A DNA stretch of 64,000 nt from Desulfobacterales bacterium (GTDB taxonomy: Bacteria; Desulfobacterota; Desulfobacteria; Desulfobacterales; JAEINQ01), in NCBI GenBank assembly GCA_016342285.1, contig JAEINQ010000017.1, positions 30,869 to 94,868 on the forward strand, read 5' to 3'. Numbering within the stretch: position 1 is the stretch's first letter; every line of letters starts with the position of its first letter. Shown here piece by piece: positions 60,092 through 64,000 of this stretch. The position numbers and the translations under genes were made by a program. The notes beneath the pieces are model-generated. The model had not been told where the DNA came from. It searched no databases and worked only from the letters and a program-made list of their open reading frames with translations.

Positions 60092-63000
60092 TTAAGGGGC
60101 GGGGCGACCCCCTTCACCGACCATGACAAAGGGAGCCCAAAAAAATGGATGCGCATAACTTGCGACGATTTTTCCGGAAGCATCGTTTTTCAGACCCGGA
60201 TCATCCATCAGTTTAAGCATCGACTTTCGATGTGCCTGTGTTTTTGTCAGGGATTCGTCTGTCTGCAGAAACCGGAAAAGTTCGGTGGTCAACTTGTTGG
60301 CCGAAGTGGTCTCCACCGGCCACATGGTGACCAGCATGGCCCGGGCGCCGGAGTAGAAAAACGCCAGGCCAAGACCGCTGATCGCCTCGCTGTCGCTGTT
60401 GGCGCCGGCGCCGGTATCACAGGCACTGAGCACGACCAGATCGGCATTGAGCTTGAGGGTGAGAATTTCTCCAACGGTCAACAGTCCATCTTCATCCTGG
60501 TGCGTGACCTCCGGCGAAGAAAAAGCAATGGCCGGCTGGGCAAGGCCGTCCAGATCGCCCGGACGCAGGGCGTGGGTGGCAAAGGCCAGGATTTTTTTCC
60601 TGGACAGGTCTTCGGTTTTGACACGGGTTTCCGATGCGGCCTTTCCTAGAAATACGTCCCTTTCGGGGTCGGCTCCCAGACTTGTTGCGATGCCGGTAAT
60701 CTCGGCGGCGGTATCGGGCAGTCGGCATAGATCGCCGATACCTACCGAAGCAAGGGAAGTGCTGTCGAGATGACCCAGATCGCTAACCCGAATGCCCCGG
60801 ACGGAGATCTTTTCGCTGCCGGCACCCCGGCTTGCCAGGCGTTGATGACCTGTTGCCCGGGGTTCAATCTGGGCCTGGTTGAAGAGGGGATCTCCAAAAC
60901 CTGCAAATGCCTCTCGGTCCGAATGGCCATGGGGCAGGGCGCGCAGAGTCAGCAGCGCAGAGGCGGAAGGAAGCCGTGTAACAGAGGCCTTGCGAATCAA
61001 CCAGGGCACGTTCCGATAGAAATTGAAACGAATGCCGGCTTCGGACTGCCGCTTTGTCGGTTCGGTGGGAAGAACAGAAAGGGGGATCTGGTCCAAGGGG
61101 CCTTTGATTGCCACCAGCAAGTCCGTTGCCTTTTGCCAACCGGTCGCCACCGGCCGCAGAAGGCGATCGAAGAGTTCGTAGGCGATGGCCAAGTCGAATT
61201 CCGGGATTTCGCTGAGCCGCCGGGCATTGGGACTTAGGGCCTTTCTCAACGCAATGATTTTTTCCCGGACAGCCTGTTCCCCCAATTCAATGACCGCAAA
61301 TGCCGGCTTGCCTTCCCGGGGTATGGCCCACACACAGGTTTTATGGGCCAGGGTCCAGATGGCGATAAGCGCCTCGCCACGGGCCAGATTTGCCTGAACC
61401 TGGGCAATGGACGGGGGAATGGGCTGAAGATAATTGCTGTATCTGGGAAACTCTTTTCCGATGCGTGTGGCCATGGCCGTTCTCGCCTTGGAAAGGGACT
61501 GTATGTCGCGTTCCAGAGAAACCATAGAGCGGCTCGAGGCGTCGTCCCCTGCAGCGGAGGCATTATATAATACGGCCTGGAGACTTTTTATCTTTTTCCC
61601 GGCATCCTGTTCCTGGCGCACCAGTTCGGCCAGTGCCGGGTCTGTCAGCGAAGCTGCACGGGCGACGCTTTCACCCAATGCACTGGTCACCTTACTGTGT
61701 TGGGCTTCGGCTATCCTGAATATTTCTCCGACCATGTCCATGCCGTAAGCCCGGTGACCATCCCGATGATACAGATCTATCAGCATATCCATGTAAACCC
61801 GAAGCAGGATGTCGGCAAGATGCCTTTTTTCAAAGGCGCTATTCGGGTTTTGGATGATGGCGATAAGACCCGGAAAAGAGGCCGAAAATCGTTTCAGGGC
61901 TTTGTCCGTTTGTTGTTTTTCATACAACACCACGGCCTCCAAAGCCTGCATATACGTCTCGTCGGAGACCATTGCCCTACCGATCTTCAGGTTCGCGTTT
62001 CTGGTCTGGCCGATCAGATTTTCGGCTTCGGCAACACGGCTGTTTTGGATCAGGGCCAAAATCAACCCGTGGTTTCGGTATGCATAACGTTTGATGAAAT
62101 ATGGATTGTCGGCCATGCCCTTCAAGGCCAGGTCAAAGGAGGCCATGGCTTCGGGAAACTTCTCTCTAATGACCATGACTCTGGCCGCGAAGAGCCGGGC
62201 TCTTACCATGATATCTTCTTCCATGGAAAGCCCCAGGTGGGTCAGAATGTCAATCTGGGTGTTGGAGAGGATCTGGGCGTTGTTCAGGTCTCCTTTGGCC
62301 AGGATGATTTCGCCGAGAGACTGAACGGCGTCGGCTGTGATGCCGGAACGCTTTCCCGAAACGCCCACGGCATCCATGACCGCTTCCCGTGCCGCTTTTT
62401 CTGCCAGGATCAGCCGACCCTGGCCCATGAGGTTGGCGGCCAGCGCCATCTGTGCACGGACACTGCCAAGGGGTTTGCGTTTGCGCTTGCTGTAACAATA
62501 GTTGAACACGCTGGCGCGAAGAGAGTGGGCCTGGTCATGGCGGCCCTGAGCTTCTATCATTTCCGATTCCGCAGCCAGAATGTCGTTTTCGTTGCCCATG
62601 TCCAGGTCGCCGCCGTCGACAATGAGGCTGAGGCGGGCAGCGGCTGGTACCTGCTTATAGGCAGCCTTGGCCATCCCGATGGTCCTTTCAGCCAGGGAAA
62701 AATTGCCCATGCGTTGATGGATGCGGCTTTGAAATGCCCGGTAAGGTCCGAGCCGCCATTTGGTTATTTTTTGGATACTCGCGGCTTCCAGACTCAACCG
62801 AAGGGCCGATTCGTAGCGGCCGGCAAGCATTTCCAGTTCGGCCAAACGCTGTTTCAGGGTTCCGTCGCCGACGCCGGCCGCCTTGTCGTAGGCGATGGCG
62901 GTGCGGATGTCTCCACGACAATCATTGAGCCGGCTGAGTTCATACCTGGCATTGGCCCGGGATTTGTAGAATTGATAAAGGTCTTTGGGGCTCTGCCGAT

Positions 63001-63247
63001 CTGGCGGGGCCACGTCGGCCCGGCGAATGAGGGAATCGACATGATCGGTTCCGGTGCCCCGGCCACTTTCCAAAATGGCGAGAATATCATCCATTTTCCT
63101 CGGTGGAGGTTCCATGGGCACGCTCTGCATTTGGAGAACCACCTCCCTGGCTTGCTCAAGGCTCATCTTTGGTTCGGGGCCAATGGTCCGGCAGGATACG
63201 ATTACCCAAAGGAAGCCCAGGCTCAGCAAAACAGTGAATAATCTCAT
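60092..63247 (-). CDS. TPR-CHAT lipoprotein (caspase-like peptidase fold)
   Basis: 1051 residues. The export signal ends in a lipobox (VIVSC, Cys about residue 19), so the protein is probably lipid-anchored. Residues about 60-680 are helical, TPR-like, with repeated units around an ATPase-free core. The C-terminal CHAT domain (about 720-1045) carries the catalytic His in ILAFATHALRPGDLDG (about residue 890) and Cys in LVVLSACDTGAGANSDSEA (about 942), plus GARAMLVTMWPVETTSANKL and HPFFWAPFVMVGEG. CHAT proteins are cysteine peptidases; in many bacteria the substrate is unknown. No effector such as a gasdermin is adjacent. Confidence 0.93.
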   Translation of the reverse strand: MRLFTVLLSLGFLWVIVSCRTIGPEPKMSLEQAREVVLQMQSVPMEPPPRKMDDILAILESGRGTGTDHVDSLIRRADVAPPDRQSPKDLYQFYKSRANARYELSRLNDCRGDIRTAIAYDKAAGVGDGTLKQRLAELEMLAGRYESALRLSLEAASIQKITKWRLGPYRAFQSRIHQRMGNFSLAERTIGMAKAAYKQVPAAARLSLIVDGGDLDMGNENDILAAESEMIEAQGRHDQAHSLRASVFNYCYSKRKRKPLGSVRAQMALAANLMGQGRLILAEKAAREAVMDAVGVSGKRSGITADAVQSLGEIILAKGDLNNAQILSNTQIDILTHLGLSMEEDIMVRARLFAARVMVIREKFPEAMASFDLALKGMADNPYFIKRYAYRNHGLILALIQNSRVAEAENLIGQTRNANLKIGRAMVSDETYMQALEAVVLYEKQQTDKALKRFSASFPGLIAIIQNPNSAFEKRHLADILLRVYMDMLIDLYHRDGHRAYGMDMVGEIFRIAEAQHSKVTSALGESVARAASLTDPALAELVRQEQDAGKKIKSLQAVLYNASAAGDDASSRSMVSLERDIQSLSKARTAMATRIGKEFPRYSNYLQPIPPSIAQVQANLARGEALIAIWTLAHKTCVWAIPREGKPAFAVIELGEQAVREKIIALRKALSPNARRLSEIPEFDLAIAYELFDRLLRPVATGWQKATDLLVAIKGPLDQIPLSVLPTEPTKRQSEAGIRFNFYRNVPWLIRKASVTRLPSASALLTLRALPHGHSDREAFAGFGDPLFNQAQIEPRATGHQRLASRGAGSEKISVRGIRVSDLGHLDSTSLASVGIGDLCRLPDTAAEITGIATSLGADPERDVFLGKAASETRVKTEDLSRKKILAFATHALRPGDLDGLAQPAIAFSSPEVTHQDEDGLLTVGEILTLKLNADLVVLSACDTGAGANSDSEAISGLGLAFFYSGARAMLVTMWPVETTSANKLTTELFRFLQTDESLTKTQAHRKSMLKLMDDPGLKNDASGKIVASYAHPFFWAPFVMVGEGGRPAP

Positions 63248-63308
63248 TTAACCAACCTTTTTCATGTGAAAATCTCTGGAGCCTGTTTCAGTACGGCATC
63301 AGATCCTC

Positions 63309-63349
63309 TTACAACAAAAAGAGCGTAGCAACAATGGCCACGCTCTTTT
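63309..63349 (-). terminator. Rho-independent terminator after the ligase remnant
   Basis: AAAAGAGCGT (63317-63326) pairs with ACGCTCTTTT (63340-63349). On the minus strand it is followed by TTTTTGTTG. Confidence 0.8.
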
Positions 63350-63400
63350 CGGGTTCCGGTATGCAGAGCCGGAAATAGTGTTGTTTACCTTGATCGTTCC

Positions 63401-63931
63401 TTATTTGTACAACTCCTGGTAATCGTCGCGAATGATGTTCTTCTTGATCTTGCCGGTGGAGGTCATGGGAAGTTCTTTTACGATGACGACCTTTTTGGGC
63501 ACTTCAAACCCGCCCAGTTCCTTTTTGGCTGCGGCGATGACGTCTTCTTCCGTTAGTTCCACGCCGGGTGCGGGCACCACGAATGCCGTCACGGCCTCGA
63601 CCCAGCGCTCGTTGGGCAGGCCGACCACGGCGGCAGCAGCAGCAATACGCGGGTTGGCAAGAAGGGTCCGTTCCACCTTGACCGACGGCACATTTTCACC
63701 GCCGGTCTTGATCATGTCTTTTTTCCGATCCACGAAAACTGTTGGTGGACGGAAAACACTCGGTCTGGCCGGTGCCGAGAAAAAATTCCGCATCAAATAC
63801 CCGCACCCCTTCTTCTATGGTGCGCTGGTCCATGGGGGCCATGGCGTTAAGTTCTTCATGCCCTTCCGGCGGTTCCGCGCCGGTGTATAGAATGGCGCAT
63901 TTGAATCGGACGCCGGGGATGGTATCTCCCA
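63401..63931 (-). pseudogene. Broken acyl-CoA ligase (AMP-binding) gene
   Basis: Two pieces in different minus-strand frames. The upstream piece (from 63931 to about 63740) reads FKCAILYTGAEPPEG ... FFLGTGQTECFPSTN, corresponding to the middle of an AMP-binding ligase. The downstream piece (about 63748-63401) reads VFVDRKKDMIKTGGENVPS ... PMTSTGKIKKNIIRDD, the C-terminal subdomain with the catalytic lysine in STGKIKK. The expected stretch of roughly 90-100 residues between them (GYW/GWxxTGD region) is missing and the frame shifts at the join. The 5' part stops at repeats near 63932. Confidence 0.85.
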
Positions 63932-63992
63932 AATGCCAGGACATGGGTTACCCAAGCTTAACGGCAAAAAATGCCAGGACATAGGTAACCCA
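63932..63992. repeat. Two 23-bp direct repeats, possible insertion-sequence end
   Basis: AATGCCAGGACATGGGTTAC (63932, continuing CCA) and AATGCCAGGACATAGGTAAC (63970, continuing CCA) differ at two or three positions and are offset by 38 bases. Ends made of repeated blocks of about 20 bases beginning with TG are typical of IS21-family elements (recalled). The transposase, if any, would lie right of the window. Confidence 0.6.
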
Positions 63993-64000
63993 GTCATGGC

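Noticed and set aside
61697..63241. 514-codon plus-strand frame
   Set aside because: Antisense shadow of the TPR-CHAT gene, which has intact domains and a lipobox.

Overview
The window reads as a chromosomal segment of a GC-rich, Gram-negative, anaerobic member of the Desulfobacterota (Desulfosarcina/Desulfobacteraceae type). This placement is inferred from gene content: a DctQM-fused TAXI TRAP transporter, a large FeoB with a Fur-FeoA fusion, a hemA/ccsA/siroheme-dehydrogenase cluster, pilMNOPQ, several NtrC-type sigma-54 regulators, and families of palindromic intergenic repeats. No rRNA, tRNA or CRISPR array was recognised.

Layout. 1-4550 (minus) is the accessory part: a sigma-54 activator with an RtcR-like CARF sensor (2775-4277), a consensus sigma-54 promoter two bases after its stop codon (2757-2773), and a type I restriction R-subunit-like nuclease/helicase leaving the window (1-2744). 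A 15 x 12-bp minisatellite lies upstream. 4652-6831 (minus): ArsB/NhaD-type transporter translationally coupled to an eIF2B-like protein. 7276-13009 (plus): DHH phosphoesterase, metallo-beta-lactamase hydrolase, precorrin-2 dehydrogenase-like protein, CcsA/HemX-like protein, HemA, FabD. 13037-16865: small conserved protein (minus), DksA-type protein, PHP phosphoesterase, RNase III, radical SAM protein. 17106-23583: sensor kinase, NarL-type regulator and TAXI TRAP transporter. 24057-26462 (minus): penicillin-binding protein 1A. 26687-32100: hisI, hisG, an aminotransferase, engB, era, an ATP-grasp protein, an HNH nuclease. 32211-37481: BMP-family purine/nucleoside ABC transporter with gpt inside the cluster. 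37832-41061: Fur-FeoA fusion, feoA, feoB. 41344-43700: SH3b protein, PfkB kinase, TPR membrane protein. 43798-46784 (minus): NtrC-type regulator and kinase, with a MITE-like element between them. 47301-54341: HTH protein, pilMNOPQ and a convergent PilW/PilF-like lipoprotein. 54378-58981 (minus): LysM protein, threonine synthase, serS. 59195-63247: 5-formyl-THF cyclo-ligase and a TPR-CHAT lipoprotein. 63401-64000: a broken acyl-CoA ligase abutting repeats that look like the edge of an insertion sequence.

The strongest candidate for an undescribed system is at the left end: a CARF-type sensor fused to a sigma-54 activator that appears to switch on a restriction-type DNA nuclease through its own -24/-12 promoter. 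The other notable theme is the density of small structured repeats. At least five families are present, including a composite MITE whose terminus supplies the stop codon of a histidine kinase, and a stop-codon-proximal double hairpin whose first stem differs in sequence but stays paired at four sites.
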